Source of the DNA: Streptomyces sp. SID5785
Lineage (GTDB): Bacteria; Actinomycetota; Actinomycetes; Streptomycetales; Streptomycetaceae
DNA length: 35,878 nucleotides
Direction: 5' to 3'
NCBI RefSeq assembly: GCF_009870065.1
Contig: NZ_WWIA01000108.1
Location: 1 to 35,878, forward strand
In this document: one piece after another, positions 22,201 to 30,652 of the stretch
How the letters are laid out: every line of letters begins with the position of its first letter
How positions within the stretch are numbered: the stretch's first letter is position 1
Notes under the pieces: generated by a model
The model's database searches: none
What the model was told of the DNA's origin: nothing
The model's input: the letters and a program-made list of their open reading frames with translations, nothing else
Program-made: the position numbers and the translations under genes

Positions 22201-22932
22201 TCAGACAGCGGCCGGGTCCTCCTCGACGAGGAGGTTGCGGGTGCGGTTCGGGTCGAGCGGAATGCCGGGGCCCATCGTGGTGGTGAGCGCGGCCTTCTTG
22301 ATGTAGCGACCCTTGGCGGCGGACGGCTTCAGACGGAGGATCTCCTCCAGAGCCGCGCCGTAGTTCTCCACCAGCTTGGCGTCGTCGAAGGACGCCTTGC
22401 CGATGATGAAGTGCAGGTTCGCGTGCTTGTCGACGCGGAACTCGATCTTGCCGCCCTTGATCTCGTTCACGGCCTTGGCCACGTCCGGGGTCACGGTGCC
22501 GGTCTTCGGGTTCGGCATGAGGCCACGGGGACCGAGCACGCGGCCGAGGCGGCCGACCTTGCCCATGAGGTCCGGGGTGGCGACGACGGCGTCGAACTCG
22601 TTCAGGCGGTTGCCCTTGGAGATCTCGTCGATGAGCTCGTCGGAGCCGACGATGTCGGCGCCGGCGGCCTCCGCGGCCGCAGCACGGTCACCGGTCGCGA
22701 AGACCAGGACCCGGGCGGTCTTGCCGGTGCCGTGCGGAAGGTTCACGGTGCCACGGACCATCTGGTCGGCCTTGCGCGGGTCAACGCCCAGGCGGAAGGC
22801 GACCTCGACGGTGCCGTCGAACTTCGACGCGGAGGTCTCCTTGGCGAGACGGACGGCCTCGAGCGGGGCGTAGAGCTTGTCCCGGTCGACCTTGGCGTCC
22901 GCAGCGCGGAGAGTCTTGCTGCGCTTGCTCAC
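22201..22932 (-). CDS. rplA: 50S ribosomal protein L1
   Basis: L1 forms the mobile stalk at the E site. It has 243 residues; the GTG at 22932 is chosen for GGAG seven bases upstream and the standard [14 protein letters not shown] start. Typical blocks are [30 protein letters not shown] (the rRNA-binding signature) and [14 protein letters not shown]. It is 76 bases after rplK. L1 is the autoregulator of the rplKA unit in E. coli. Confidence 0.96.
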   Translation of the reverse strand: MSKRSKTLRAADAKVDRDKLYAPLEAVRLAKETSASKFDGTVEVAFRLGVDPRKADQMVRGTVNLPHGTGKTARVLVFATGDRAAAAEAAGADIVGSDELIDEISKGNRLNEFDAVVATPDLMGKVGRLGRVLGPRGLMPNPKTGTVTPDVAKAVNEIKGGKIEFRVDKHANLHFIIGKASFDDAKLVENYGAALEEILRLKPSAAKGRYIKKAALTTTMGPGIPLDPNRTRNLLVEEDPAAV

Positions 22933-23008
22933 TACTGCTCCTGTGTGTCTGAGGAGTCGTGGTCCGGGCCGAGCAGGCCCTGCCACGGATGTACCTACGG
23001 GGGTGAGG

Positions 23009-23443
23009 TCAGCCCTCGACCGTGATGCCCATGGAACGGGCGGTGCCGGCGATGATCTTGGACGCGGCGTCCAGGTCATTGGCGTTGAGGTCGGGCATCT
23101 TCGTGGTGGCGATCTCGCGGACCTGCGCCTCGGTGATCTTGGCGACCTTGGTCTTGTGCGGCTCGCCGGAGCCCTTCTCGACACCAGCGGCCTTGAGGAT
23201 CATCTTCGCGGCCGGCGGGGTCTTGGTGATGAAGGTGAAGGAACGGTCCTCGTAGACCGTGATCTCCACCGGGATGACCCAGCCACGCTGCGACTCGGTC
23301 GCGGCGTTGTAGGCCTTGCAGAACTCCATGATGTTCACGCCGTGCTGGCCCAGCGCGGGGCCGACCGGCGGAGCCGGGTTGGCGGCGCCGGCCTGGATCT
23401 GGAGCTTGATGAGCCCCGTGACCTTCTTCTTCTTGGGAGGCAT
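23009..23443 (-). CDS. rplK: 50S ribosomal protein L11
   Basis: L11 binds the GTPase-associated region of 23S rRNA and is needed for stringent factor activation. It has 144 residues, with ATG at 23443 after a GAGAGAG-type site. The N-terminal prolines that contact thiostrepton-type drugs are intact ([13 protein letters not shown]), so nothing suggests natural thiopeptide resistance. The conserved C-terminal [20 protein letters not shown] is present. It is the first gene of the rplKA unit, after the nusG terminator. Confidence 0.96.
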
Positions 23444-23490
23444 GTGCTCTCTCTCCGGGTCTTAGTGAGAGTGTTCAGCCACCATCCTGG

Positions 23491-23511
23491 GGATGATCGT
23501 CCGGATCATCC
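23491..23511 (-). other. Short perfect hairpin in the rplK leader
   Basis: An 8-bp inverted repeat, GGATGATC with GATCATCC, and a 5-base loop, about 50 bases upstream of the rplK start. Its position would suit an autoregulatory site, but I cannot match it to the L1 operator. Confidence 0.4.
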
Positions 23512-23563
23512 GGATGGAGGCATACCGCACAACGATAACGGGTATCCATGTGCGGCCAAAAAC

Positions 23564-23607
23564 CGAGCAGGTCAGACGGGCTTTTGAGGGCCCGTCTGAC
23601 CTGTTCG
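23564..23607 (-). terminator. nusG terminator
   Basis: An 18-bp stem with one mismatch (the core 23568-23581 pairs with 23590-23603) and an 8-base loop. It is followed on the minus strand by a TTTTT run (about 23556-23561). It separates nusG from rplKA. Confidence 0.85.
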
Positions 23608-23648
23608 GAAGCGCTGTGTCCTGAAGGACCGGTGAGGCCGGAAGGCCC

Positions 23649-24515
23649 TCAGTTCTTCTGGATCTGGTCGAAGCTGAGCTCGACCGGGGTCTCGCGGCCG
23701 AAGATCTCGACGAGGCCCTTGACCTTCTTCGAGTCGGCGTTGATCTCGTTGATCGTGGCCTGCAGCGTCGCGAACGGGCCGTCGGTGACGGTGACCGAGT
23801 CGCCGACCTCGAAGTCGAGGACCTCGACGGTGACCTTGCGGGCCGGAGCCGGCTTGCCCTCGGCCTCGGCGGCCTCGCGGGCGGCCTTCTCCTCGGCCTC
23901 CGGGGCGAGCATCTTGACGATCTCGTCCAGCGTCAGCGGGTACGGGTCGTAGGCGTTGCCCACGAAGCCGGTGACACCCGGGGTGTTGCGGACGACGCCC
24001 CAGGACTCGTTCGTCAGGTCCATGCGGACGAGCACGTAGCCGGGCAGCTTGTTCTGCCGGACGTTCTTGCGCTCGCCGTTCTTGATCTGGACGATCTCTT
24101 CCTCGGGGACCTCGGCCTGGTAGATGAAGTCCTCGACGTTGAGCGAGACGGCACGCTGCTCCAGGTTCGCCTTCACGCGCTTCTCGTAGCCCGCGTAGGT
24201 GTGGATCACGTACCACTCGCCCGGGAGACCGCGCAGCTCGTCGCGCAGGGCCGCGATCGGGTCGACCTGGGCCTGCTCCTCCTCGAGCGCCTCGATCTCG
24301 GCCTCGACGGCCTCGTCCTCGGCGTCGTCGACATCGGCGGCGGCCTCGTCGGCCTCCTCGACCTCGAGGGCGGCCTGCTCGGCGGGCTCGCCGGCGGCGA
24401 TGTCGGCAGCCTCGGCCTGGTCCGGCTCCTCGGCGTCCGCCGCCTCGACGATCTCGAGCTCGTCCTCAGCGGACTCGACCGGTTCGATCGCCTCGTTCAG
24501 GTTCGGGTCAGACAC
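23649..24515 (-). CDS. nusG: Transcription termination/antitermination protein NusG
   Basis: NusG binds elongating RNA polymerase and links it to Rho or the ribosome. It has 288 residues from a GTG at 24515 with AGGAAG upstream. Residues 1 to about 105 are a very acidic Glu/Ala extension typical of actinobacterial NusG. The NGN domain follows, with [18 protein letters not shown] and [10 protein letters not shown]. The C-terminal KOW domain has [15 protein letters not shown] and [12 protein letters not shown]. An Ala/Glu-rich insertion ([15 protein letters not shown]) lies between them. It is 78 bases after secE and ends at a strong terminator. Confidence 0.95.
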   Translation of the reverse strand: MSDPNLNEAIEPVESAEDELEIVEAADAEEPDQAEAADIAAGEPAEQAALEVEEADEAAADVDDAEDEAVEAEIEALEEEQAQVDPIAALRDELRGLPGEWYVIHTYAGYEKRVKANLEQRAVSLNVEDFIYQAEVPEEEIVQIKNGERKNVRQNKLPGYVLVRMDLTNESWGVVRNTPGVTGFVGNAYDPYPLTLDEIVKMLAPEAEEKAAREAAEAEGKPAPARKVTVEVLDFEVGDSVTVTDGPFATLQATINEINADSKKVKGLVEIFGRETPVELSFDQIQKN

Positions 24516-24560
24516 TGTGGCTGCTTCTTCCTGGATACATGGGGGTGGAACACGCGAAAG

Positions 24561-24580
24561 GGGCGCCGGACACGGCGCCC
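24561..24580 (-). other. Hairpin in the secE-nusG gap
   Basis: A perfect 8-bp GC stem (24561-24568 with 24573-24580) and a 4-base loop, followed on the minus strand by CTTTCG. It is possibly a weak attenuator between secE and nusG. Confidence 0.4.
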
Positions 24581-24593
24581 TCCGCATTTCGGC

Positions 24594-24881
24594 TCAGCCG
24601 AAGATGTACTTGATGAGATGGCTGAACCCATAGTCAATCACGGTGACCAGACCGATCATGATGACGACGAAGACAATCACCACGGTCGTGTAGGTCGAGA
24701 GCTGACTGCGCGAAGGCCAGACGACCTTGCGGAGCTCCGCGACGATCTGGCGGTAGAAGAGGGCGAGGCGGCCGAAGGGGCCCTTCTTGCCACGCTTGCC
24801 GCCCTTGCGCGCCTTCTTCTTGGACTCCGGCGCCTCGTCCTGGGCATCAGGCATGTCGATGGAGCCCACGGCGTCCGTCAC
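24594..24881 (-). CDS. secE: Preprotein translocase subunit SecE
   Basis: SecE is the clamp subunit of the SecYEG channel in the cytoplasmic membrane. It has 95 residues from a GTG at 24881, preceded by GAGGA. A charged Lys/Gly-rich N-terminal half precedes the conserved amphipathic segment (YRQIVAELRKVVWPSRSQL, about 43-61). A single transmembrane helix follows (VVIVFVVIMIGLVTVIDYG). This one-helix form is normal for actinobacteria. It is followed by nusG and preceded by tRNA-Trp, the conserved order. Confidence 0.95.
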   Translation of the reverse strand: MTDAVGSIDMPDAQDEAPESKKKARKGGKRGKKGPFGRLALFYRQIVAELRKVVWPSRSQLSTYTTVVIVFVVIMIGLVTVIDYGFSHLIKYIFG

Positions 24882-24988
24882 TCGTCCTCACCTGATTCCG
24901 GGTCGTGGCCGTGCCGCGCCCGGTTGAGCCGCACGGCGGTGCATTGCAGTACGTACATGCGCACACATCCTGGCGAAGGAGTGTGTAG

Positions 24989-25061
24989 CAGGGCCGGAGG
25001 GACTTGAACCCCCAACCGCTGGTTTTGGAGACCAGTGCTCTACCAATTGAGCTACGACCCT
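24989..25061 (-). tRNA. tRNA-Trp (CCA)
   Basis: A 73-base cloverleaf on the minus strand. The acceptor stem AGGGTCG/CGGCCCT has a G discriminator. The D arm is GCTC...GAGC, the anticodon loop CTCCAAA has a CCA anticodon, and the T loop is TTCAAGT. The CCA tail is not encoded. Its place upstream of secE is conserved in actinobacteria. Confidence 0.97.
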
Positions 25062-25286
25062 TTGCTTCCCCCAACGTACCGCATCCCCCCGGCTGCACGG
25101 TGTGTGCCCGGAAAGTGCGGCCGGTGAAGGCCAACGAGCAGTGAGTGTACGTGCTCCGGAGCCCTCCGTCGAACAGATAGGGATCAGAAGTGGATCTCCA
25201 GCGGACCCGCGGCGGGCCGACGACGGAACGTCCGGTCCGTGAAACCCGTGTGCCGGGCGGGTTTCCGGTCTGGAACGATGGGTCCC

Positions 25287-26537
25287 ATGAGCGCTGCAAC
25301 TCCTTCCCCGTCCGCCGGTGGCACCTCCCCCACGGAGCGCCGGGTGTCCGCCCGCATCGGCTCCATCTCCGAGTCCGCGACCCTCGCCGTCGACGCCAAG
25401 GCCAAGGCCCTCAAGGCCGCCGGCCGTCCGGTGATCGGCTTCGGCGCCGGTGAACCCGACTTCCCGACGCCGGACTACGTGGTCGAGGCCGCCGTCGAGG
25501 CGTGCAAGAACCCGAAGTTCCACCGCTACACGCCGGCCGGCGGGCTGCCCGAGCTGAAGGCCGCGATCGCCGCGAAGACGCTGCGCGACTCCGGCTACGA
25601 GGTCGACGCGTCGCAGATCCTCGTCACCAACGGCGGCAAGCAGGCCATCTACGAGGCCTTCGCCGCGATCCTCGACCCGGGCGACGAGGTCATCGTCCCC
25701 GCCCCGTACTGGACGACGTACCCGGAGTCGATCCGCCTCGCGGGCGGTGTCCCGGTGCCGGTCGTCGCCGACGAGACGACGGGCTACCGGGTCTCGGTCG
25801 AGCAGCTCGAGGCCGCGCGCACCGAGCGCACCAAGGTCGTGCTCTTCGTCTCGCCGTCGAACCCGACGGGCGCGGTGTACAGCGAGGCCGACGCCGAGGC
25901 GATCGGCCGCTGGGCCGTCGAGCACGGCCTGTGGGTCATGACGGACGAGATCTACGAGCACCTCGTCTACGGCGACGCGACGTTCACCTCGCTGCCCGCG
26001 ATCCTCCCCGAGCTGCGCGACAAGTGCATCGTCGTCAACGGCGTCGCGAAGACGTACGCGATGACCGGCTGGCGCGTGGGCTGGATCGTCGGCCCGAAGG
26101 ACGTCGTGAAGGCGGCGACGAACCTGCAGTCGCACGCCACGTCCAACGTCTCCAACGTCGCGCAGGCGGCCGCGCTCGCCGCCGTGTCCGGCGACCTGAC
26201 GGCCGTGGAGAAGATGCGCGAGGCCTTCGACCGGCGCCGCAGGACGATCGTGCGGATGCTCAACGAGATCGACGGCGTCGTGTGCCCCGAACCGGAGGGC
26301 GCCTTCTACGCGTACCCGTCCGTGAAGGGGCTGCTCGGCAAGGAGATCCGCGGCAAGCGTCCGCAGGACTCCGTCGAGCTCGCCGCGCTCATCCTGGAGG
26401 AGGCCGAGGTCGCGGTCGTTCCGGGCGAGGCCTTCGGCACGCCGGGCTACCTGCGGCTCTCGTACGCGCTGGGTGACGAGGACCTCGTCGAGGGCGTCTC
26501 CCGCATCCAGAAGCTGCTGGCCGAGGCGCGCGCCTGA
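25287..26537 (+). CDS. aspC: Class I PLP-dependent aminotransferase (aspartate aminotransferase type)
   Basis: A cytosolic PLP enzyme of 416 residues, most likely transferring amino groups between aspartate and 2-oxoglutarate. Some members of this subgroup also act on prephenate. Visible features are [11 protein letters not shown] (about residues 52-62), [11 protein letters not shown] for cofactor phosphate binding, [20 protein letters not shown], and the Schiff-base lysine in [14 protein letters not shown]. The C-terminal Arg region is [13 protein letters not shown] at 25287 is used; an ATG nine bases upstream (25278) is possible and neither has a strong ribosome site. It is divergent from tRNA-Trp and ends at a good terminator. 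Confidence 0.9.
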   Translation: MSAATPSPSAGGTSPTERRVSARIGSISESATLAVDAKAKALKAAGRPVIGFGAGEPDFPTPDYVVEAAVEACKNPKFHRYTPAGGLPELKAAIAAKTLRDSGYEVDASQILVTNGGKQAIYEAFAAILDPGDEVIVPAPYWTTYPESIRLAGGVPVPVVADETTGYRVSVEQLEAARTERTKVVLFVSPSNPTGAVYSEADAEAIGRWAVEHGLWVMTDEIYEHLVYGDATFTSLPAILPELRDKCIVVNGVAKTYAMTGWRVGWIVGPKDVVKAATNLQSHATSNVSNVAQAAALAAVSGDLTAVEKMREAFDRRRRTIVRMLNEIDGVVCPEPEGAFYAYPSVKGLLGKEIRGKRPQDSVELAALILEEAEVAVVPGEAFGTPGYLRLSYALGDEDLVEGVSRIQKLLAEARA

Positions 26538-26556
26538 CGCGCGTCCGCCGTGCCGG

Positions 26557-26595
26557 GCGGGCCGTCCCCTCACGGGGGCGGCCCGCTTCTTCGTT
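26557..26595 (+). terminator. aspC terminator
   Basis: A 13-bp stem (26557-26569 with 26574-26586) and a TCAC loop, followed by TTCTTCGTT on the plus strand. It is 19 bases after the stop codon. Confidence 0.8.
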
Positions 26596-26660
26596 CGGGC
26601 CCGACCCCGAACGAGGAAAGGCGCTACCGGTACGACCGGTGTGTGCGGCAGGATCTTGGG

Positions 26661-27683
26661 ATGGAGCGTCTCGCACGTGATGTACGTGAACTGCCGAAGG
26701 CCCATCTGCACCTGCACTTCACCGGGTCCATGCGGCCCACGACCCTGCTGGAGCTCGCCGACAAGTACGGCGTGCGGCTGCCCGACGCGCTGACCGGGGC
26801 GGAGCCGCCGAAGCTGCGGGCGACGGACGAGCGGGGCTGGTTCCGCTTCCAGCGGCTCTACGACGCGGCGCGCTCCTGCCTGCGGGAGCCCGACGACATC
26901 CGGCGGCTGGTGCGCGAGGCGGCCGAGGAGGACCTGGCCGACGGCTCCGGCTGGCTGGAGATCCAGGTCGACCCGACCTCGTACGCGCCGCGGCTCGGCG
27001 GGCTCATCCCGGCGCTGGAGATCATCCTCGACGCGGTCGAGACGGCCTCGCGGGACACCGGTCTGGGGATGCGCGTGCTCGTCGCGGCGAACCGGATGAA
27101 GCACCCGCTGGACGCCCGCACGCTGGCGCGGCTCGCGGTGCGCTACGCGGACCGGGGCATCGTCGGATTCGGGCTCTCCAACGACGAGCGGCGCGGGATG
27201 GCGCGGGACTTCGACCGGGCGTTCCACATCGCGCGCGAGGGCGGGCTGCTGTCGGCGCCGCACGGTGGCGAGCTGACCGGCCCGTCGTCGGTGCGGGACT
27301 GCCTCGACGATCTGGACGCCCACCGGATCGGGCACGGGGTACGGGCGGCGGAGGACCCGCGGCTGCTCAAGCGGCTCGCCGACCGCCAGGTGACCTGCGA
27401 GGTGTGCCCCGCGTCCAACGTGGCGCTGGGGGTCTACGAGAAGCCGGAGGACGTGCCGCTGCGCCCTCTGTTCGAGGCCGGGGTACCGATGGCGCTGGGC
27501 GCCGACGACCCGCTCCTGTTCGGCTCGCGGCTGGCCGCCCAGTACGAGATCGCGCGCCGCCACCACGCCTTCACGGACGCCGAGCTGGCGGAGCTGGCGC
27601 GGCAGTCGATCAGGGGTTCGGCCGCGCCGGAGGACGTCAGGCAGCGACTGCTGAGCGGCGTCGACACCTGGCTGACCTCCTGA
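26661..27683 (+). CDS. Adenosine deaminase family amidohydrolase
   Basis: A cytosolic TIM-barrel hydrolase of 340 residues that deaminates adenosine or a related purine. The ATG at 26661 has AGGA upstream. Metal and catalytic signatures in order are HLHFTGS (His17, His19), APHGGELTG with the proton-donor Glu, RIGHGVR, and a DD pair in LGADDPLLFG. The usual HLDG is HFTG here and the usual TDDP is ADDP, so it belongs to a divergent branch. Adenosine, adenine or aminodeoxyfutalosine are all possible substrates. It is downstream of aspC and convergent with the TetR gene 24 bases away. Confidence 0.85.
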   Translation: MERLARDVRELPKAHLHLHFTGSMRPTTLLELADKYGVRLPDALTGAEPPKLRATDERGWFRFQRLYDAARSCLREPDDIRRLVREAAEEDLADGSGWLEIQVDPTSYAPRLGGLIPALEIILDAVETASRDTGLGMRVLVAANRMKHPLDARTLARLAVRYADRGIVGFGLSNDERRGMARDFDRAFHIAREGGLLSAPHGGELTGPSSVRDCLDDLDAHRIGHGVRAAEDPRLLKRLADRQVTCEVCPASNVALGVYEKPEDVPLRPLFEAGVPMALGADDPLLFGSRLAAQYEIARRHHAFTDAELAELARQSIRGSAAPEDVRQRLLSGVDTWLTS

Positions 27684-27707
27684 CCCCTCCCGCCGGCGCC
27701 CCGCGGG

Positions 27708-28322
27708 TCAGCTGCGGACCGCGATGCCGCCGAGCAGCGTGCGGGCGAGGCCGGTGGCGAAGGCGTCGAGCGGCTGGGGCGGCTTGCGGTCGGGCGACAT
27801 GTCGTAGGCGAAGGCGCGCTGGACACACGCGCCCAGGAGCAGTGACGCCGCCGCGTACGTGTCGGCCCCGGCACTGACGCGCCCTGCCTCCTGCTCGGCG
27901 CGCAGATAGCGGTCGAGGCCCTGGATCGGTTTGTGCGGGCCGGTGCCGAGGCCGCGCAGGATGTCCTCGTGGCGGGCCTTGAGCTGCGGTTCCGCGTACA
28001 GGGAGGCGGCCATGGGGAACGTCTCCTCGTAGAACAGGGCCGCTTCGCGCGCGATGTCGGTGAGGTTCTCCTCCACGGTGCGCTCGGGGTTGCCGACGCC
28101 CTCGGTCAGGAGGCGGCCGAGGAGGGAGCCGAGCTTCGGGAGACGCTCCTCGAGCACCGTGACGAACAGCTCCTCCTTGTTGGCGAAGTACTTGTAGAGC
28201 GCTGCTTCGGAGCAGCCGGCCGCCTTGGCGATCGCCTTCGTGGTGGTGCGGGCGAGGCCGATGCTCAGCATGAGGGCGTGAGCGGCGTCGACTATGCGGA
28301 CGCGGGCCGGCTTCTGTTCCAT
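27708..28322 (-). CDS. TetR family transcriptional regulator
   Basis: A 204-residue repressor-type regulator. The ATG at 28322 has GGGAGA upstream. A GTG at 28367 in the same frame is rejected because it lies inside a palindromic operator. The N-terminal helix-turn-helix is TTTKAIAKAAGCSEAALYKY (about 27-46) followed by FANKEELF, the TetR signature. The C-terminal ligand-binding half is helical and ends in RTLLGGIAV. It is divergent from the reductase-like gene at 28433. Two copies of a GGTGAGT palindrome lie between them, so it probably represses both. The ligand is unknown. Confidence 0.9.
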   Translation of the reverse strand: MEQKPARVRIVDAAHALMLSIGLARTTTKAIAKAAGCSEAALYKYFANKEELFVTVLEERLPKLGSLLGRLLTEGVGNPERTVEENLTDIAREAALFYEETFPMAASLYAEPQLKARHEDILRGLGTGPHKPIQGLDRYLRAEQEAGRVSAGADTYAAASLLLGACVQRAFAYDMSPDRKPPQPLDAFATGLARTLLGGIAVRS

Positions 28323-28350
28323 GCGGTCTCCCACGGGCTCGGGCTTGACG

Positions 28351-28372
28351 GGTGAGTGTGCGCTCACTCACC
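28351..28372. promoter_or_regulatory. TetR operator 1
   Basis: An inverted repeat GGTGAGTG (28351-28358) and CACTCACC (28365-28372), perfect 8-bp arms with a 6-base centre. It follows TTGACG (28345-28350), a possible -35 for the plus-strand gene. Confidence 0.7.
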
Positions 28373-28385
28373 CTAGAGGACACAA

Positions 28386-28405
28386 GGGTGAGTGAATACT
28401 CACCC
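28386..28405. promoter_or_regulatory. TetR operator 2
   Basis: An inverted repeat GGGTGAGT (28386-28393) and ACTCACCC (28398-28405), perfect 8-bp arms with a 4-base centre. It shares the GGTGAGT half-site with operator 1; the two centres are 34 bases apart, about three helical turns. Confidence 0.7.
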
Positions 28406-28432
28406 ACCTGCTCGCGCTCTGGAGGATTCCCC

Positions 28433-29065
28433 ATGCGGCTCACGGTTTTCGGCGCGACGGGCGGCGTCGGTCAGGAGATCGTCCGGCAGGCCCTGGCGGC
28501 CGGACACGAGGTGACGGCGGTGGTGCGCGACCCCGCGCGGTTCACTCTCACGGGTGATCGTCTGGAGGTGTTCCGCGCGGATCTCGAGGACCCCGAGGCG
28601 CTGCGTCCCGCGGTCGCCGGGCGGGACGCGGTGCTGTCCGGGCTCGGCGCCCGCAGCCGCGCGGACGCGGGCGTCGCGACGCGGCTCACCCACACCGTCC
28701 TGCGGGCGATGGACGCCGAGGGCGTCCGGCGGCTCGTCGTGGTCAGCGCGGGCCCGGTCGGCCCGGGCCCCGCGGACCCCCCGCTCGCCGACCGGATCAC
28801 CCTGAAGATCATCAACACGGTCCTCAAGGACGTCTACGCGGACCTGACCGCCATGGAGGCGGAGCTCGCGGGCAGCGCCACCGACTGGACCGCGGTGCGC
28901 CCGCCCCGCCTCCAGGACAAGCCGCTCACCGGCACCTACCGCACGGTGATCGGCGGCTTCCCGCGCGCGGGCCGCTTCCTCGCCCGCGCGGACGTGGCCC
29001 ACGCGATGCTCGCCGCGGTGGACGACCCGGCGACGGTGAAGCAGGGGGTGGGCGTGGCGTATTAG
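28433..29065 (+). CDS. NAD(P)-binding reductase-like protein (NmrA / atypical SDR)
   Basis: A 210-residue Rossmann-fold protein with ATG at 28433 and a strong GGAGG site. The N-terminal dinucleotide motif is GATGGVGQEIV (about residues 6-16), followed by the acidic strand end GHEVTAVVRDPARF. There is no clear YxxxK pair, as usual for the NAD(P)H-binding (PF13460) group, which includes redox sensors and flavin or quinone reductases. The substrate is unknown. It is under the control of the divergent TetR gene by position. No membrane segment is seen. Confidence 0.85.
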   Translation: MRLTVFGATGGVGQEIVRQALAAGHEVTAVVRDPARFTLTGDRLEVFRADLEDPEALRPAVAGRDAVLSGLGARSRADAGVATRLTHTVLRAMDAEGVRRLVVVSAGPVGPGPADPPLADRITLKIINTVLKDVYADLTAMEAELAGSATDWTAVRPPRLQDKPLTGTYRTVIGGFPRAGRFLARADVAHAMLAAVDDPATVKQGVGVAY

Positions 29066-29114
29066 GGCGCGTCCCGGGGGCGTATCCAGTGGGGTGTGTG
29101 TCCCGGGGGCGCGT

Positions 29115-30560
29115 CTAGGTCTTCTCCTGGCCCGGCAGGCTCAAGGTCGCCTCGCGCAGGGCCCGGGTGGCGGCGGCCAGTTCGCCCAGGTCCGTGGCGG
29201 GGGCCGTGACCGTGCCCAGGCTGCCGCCGTCGACCCAGCGGCACAGGTCGAGCTCGCCCCCGCCCGCGAACGTGTGCGCGACGCAGGCCAGCTGGCCGCC
29301 CAGGGGCCCCGGATCGGCGTCCAGGGTGGCGGTCACCGACTCTCCCTGTCCCTCGTACCGCTCGCGCAGCGCGGACTCCAGGTCGGCGGGCACCTGCGCG
29401 CGCAGGTCGCCGACGGCGCCGGCCGCGACGAGCAGGTCGCCGGTGTCCTCGTCCCGGTAGGCGGTCGCGAACAGGTCTGCGTCGACGGGCAGCGCGACGT
29501 CCTCGAGCAGGTCCGCGGCGCCCCCGCCCACTTCGTCGGGCTCCTCCCGCATGCCGTGGAGGGTCTTCGGGGGCGCGGCCGCGTAGCGGGGGTACGCGTC
29601 CCGGTCCGCGGGCCCGCCCGCGCTCCCGCCGGCGTCCGCGCTCTGCCACGAGAGCGATCCGACGGCCGCCGCGACGGCCACCACCAGGGCGAGCGCCAGA
29701 ACCGTCCGGTCGCGGCGCGTGGGCACCGCCGGACCGGGGGCGCCGGGGGCCGGGTGCGCCGTGCCCGAGGGCAGACGCTCGCGCACGCGCCTGCGGGCGG
29801 CGGCCAGCAGCGCCCCGGTGTGCCGGAACGGTACGGAGAACAGCAACGCGCCCGCGCACGCGTACCCGGGCAGTCCGAGCGCGGGCACCGCGAGGAGCCA
29901 GCCGCCCACGAGGAGCGCGAGGACCAGGGCGGCGTCGTAGGGCGCCCGCACGATGCGGCGGGCGAGGCCCGCACGGGGTCCCGCCAGCACGCGCAGGGTC
30001 TCGGCCCGCACCGCGAGCCGCTCGTCGTGCGGCCACGCGGCGGCGGCCTCGGCGGTCTGCGTGAGGGCCGTGTCCAGGTCGGCGTGGCCGGTCAGCGCCG
30101 CGCGGGCGTCCTGCCGCTGGAGGTAGGCGGCGGACGGGCCGCGACGGGCGGACGGGAGGGCCCCGTCGGCCTGTTCGGAGGCGGCGAGCCGGTGCGCCTG
30201 CGGCGAGTCGGGCGCCAGTTCGCGCAGCCGCTCCCCCGCGCGCCGGCCGCGGGCCCGGCGGCCCGGCTGCTCCATGACGTCGCCGGCCAGGCCGAACTCG
30301 GCGTGGGCGAGCAGCAGGTCGAGGTCGTCGGGGAAGGCGTCGAGGCCCGCCCGGTAGGCGCGCTCGGCCGCCTCGTCGTGGTCGTCGTCGTCCTCCGCCA
30401 GGTGCGCCCGCCCGAGGACGAGGTACAGGCCGGCGTGCGGCCCCGTCCCGTCGAGCGCCGCGGACGCCGCCTGCCGCGCGCGTCCCGGCTCTCCGGAGCG
30501 CAGCAGCTCCTCGGCGTGCTCGTGTGCGGGCAGCACGGGGTGCCCGCCGTTCTCCTGCAT
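29115..30560 (-). CDS. TPR-like membrane protein with C-terminal extracytoplasmic domain, function unknown
   Basis: A 481-residue protein I do not recognise. Residues 1 to about 180 are Ala-rich helices with TPR-like spacing (AEELLRSGEPGRARQAASAAL, cited in part; GLYLVLGRAHLAEDDDDHDEA; AERAYRAGLDAFPDD). A helical hairpin of two hydrophobic segments follows (ALVLALLVGGWLLAVPAL and YACAGALLFSVPF), then a third (TVLALALVVAVAAAVGSL, about 290-307). The last 170 residues, with DADLFATAYRD, LVAAGAVGDLR and LACVAHTFAGGGELDLCRWVD, are probably outside the membrane, with two Cys that could form a disulfide. The ATG at 30560 has a G-rich site upstream. It is a single gene, tail to tail with the reductase gene. 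Confidence 0.65.
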   Translation of the reverse strand: MQENGGHPVLPAHEHAEELLRSGEPGRARQAASAALDGTGPHAGLYLVLGRAHLAEDDDDHDEAAERAYRAGLDAFPDDLDLLLAHAEFGLAGDVMEQPGRRARGRRAGERLRELAPDSPQAHRLAASEQADGALPSARRGPSAAYLQRQDARAALTGHADLDTALTQTAEAAAAWPHDERLAVRAETLRVLAGPRAGLARRIVRAPYDAALVLALLVGGWLLAVPALGLPGYACAGALLFSVPFRHTGALLAAARRRVRERLPSGTAHPAPGAPGPAVPTRRDRTVLALALVVAVAAAVGSLSWQSADAGGSAGGPADRDAYPRYAAAPPKTLHGMREEPDEVGGGAADLLEDVALPVDADLFATAYRDEDTGDLLVAAGAVGDLRAQVPADLESALRERYEGQGESVTATLDADPGPLGGQLACVAHTFAGGGELDLCRWVDGGSLGTVTAPATDLGELAAATRALREATLSLPGQEKT

Positions 30561-30652
30561 GTGTGGTCCCCACCCCTGAGGTACGTGCCGAGTGTCTCGA
30601 CGCCGCCACTATCCGGGGCGACCGCCCGCGCGGTCAAGGAGAAAAGTGCAGC

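Noticed and set aside
28365..28367. GTG as the start of the TetR gene at 27708
   Set aside because: It lies inside operator 1 and has no ribosome site. The ATG at 28322 has one and gives a normal TetR length.
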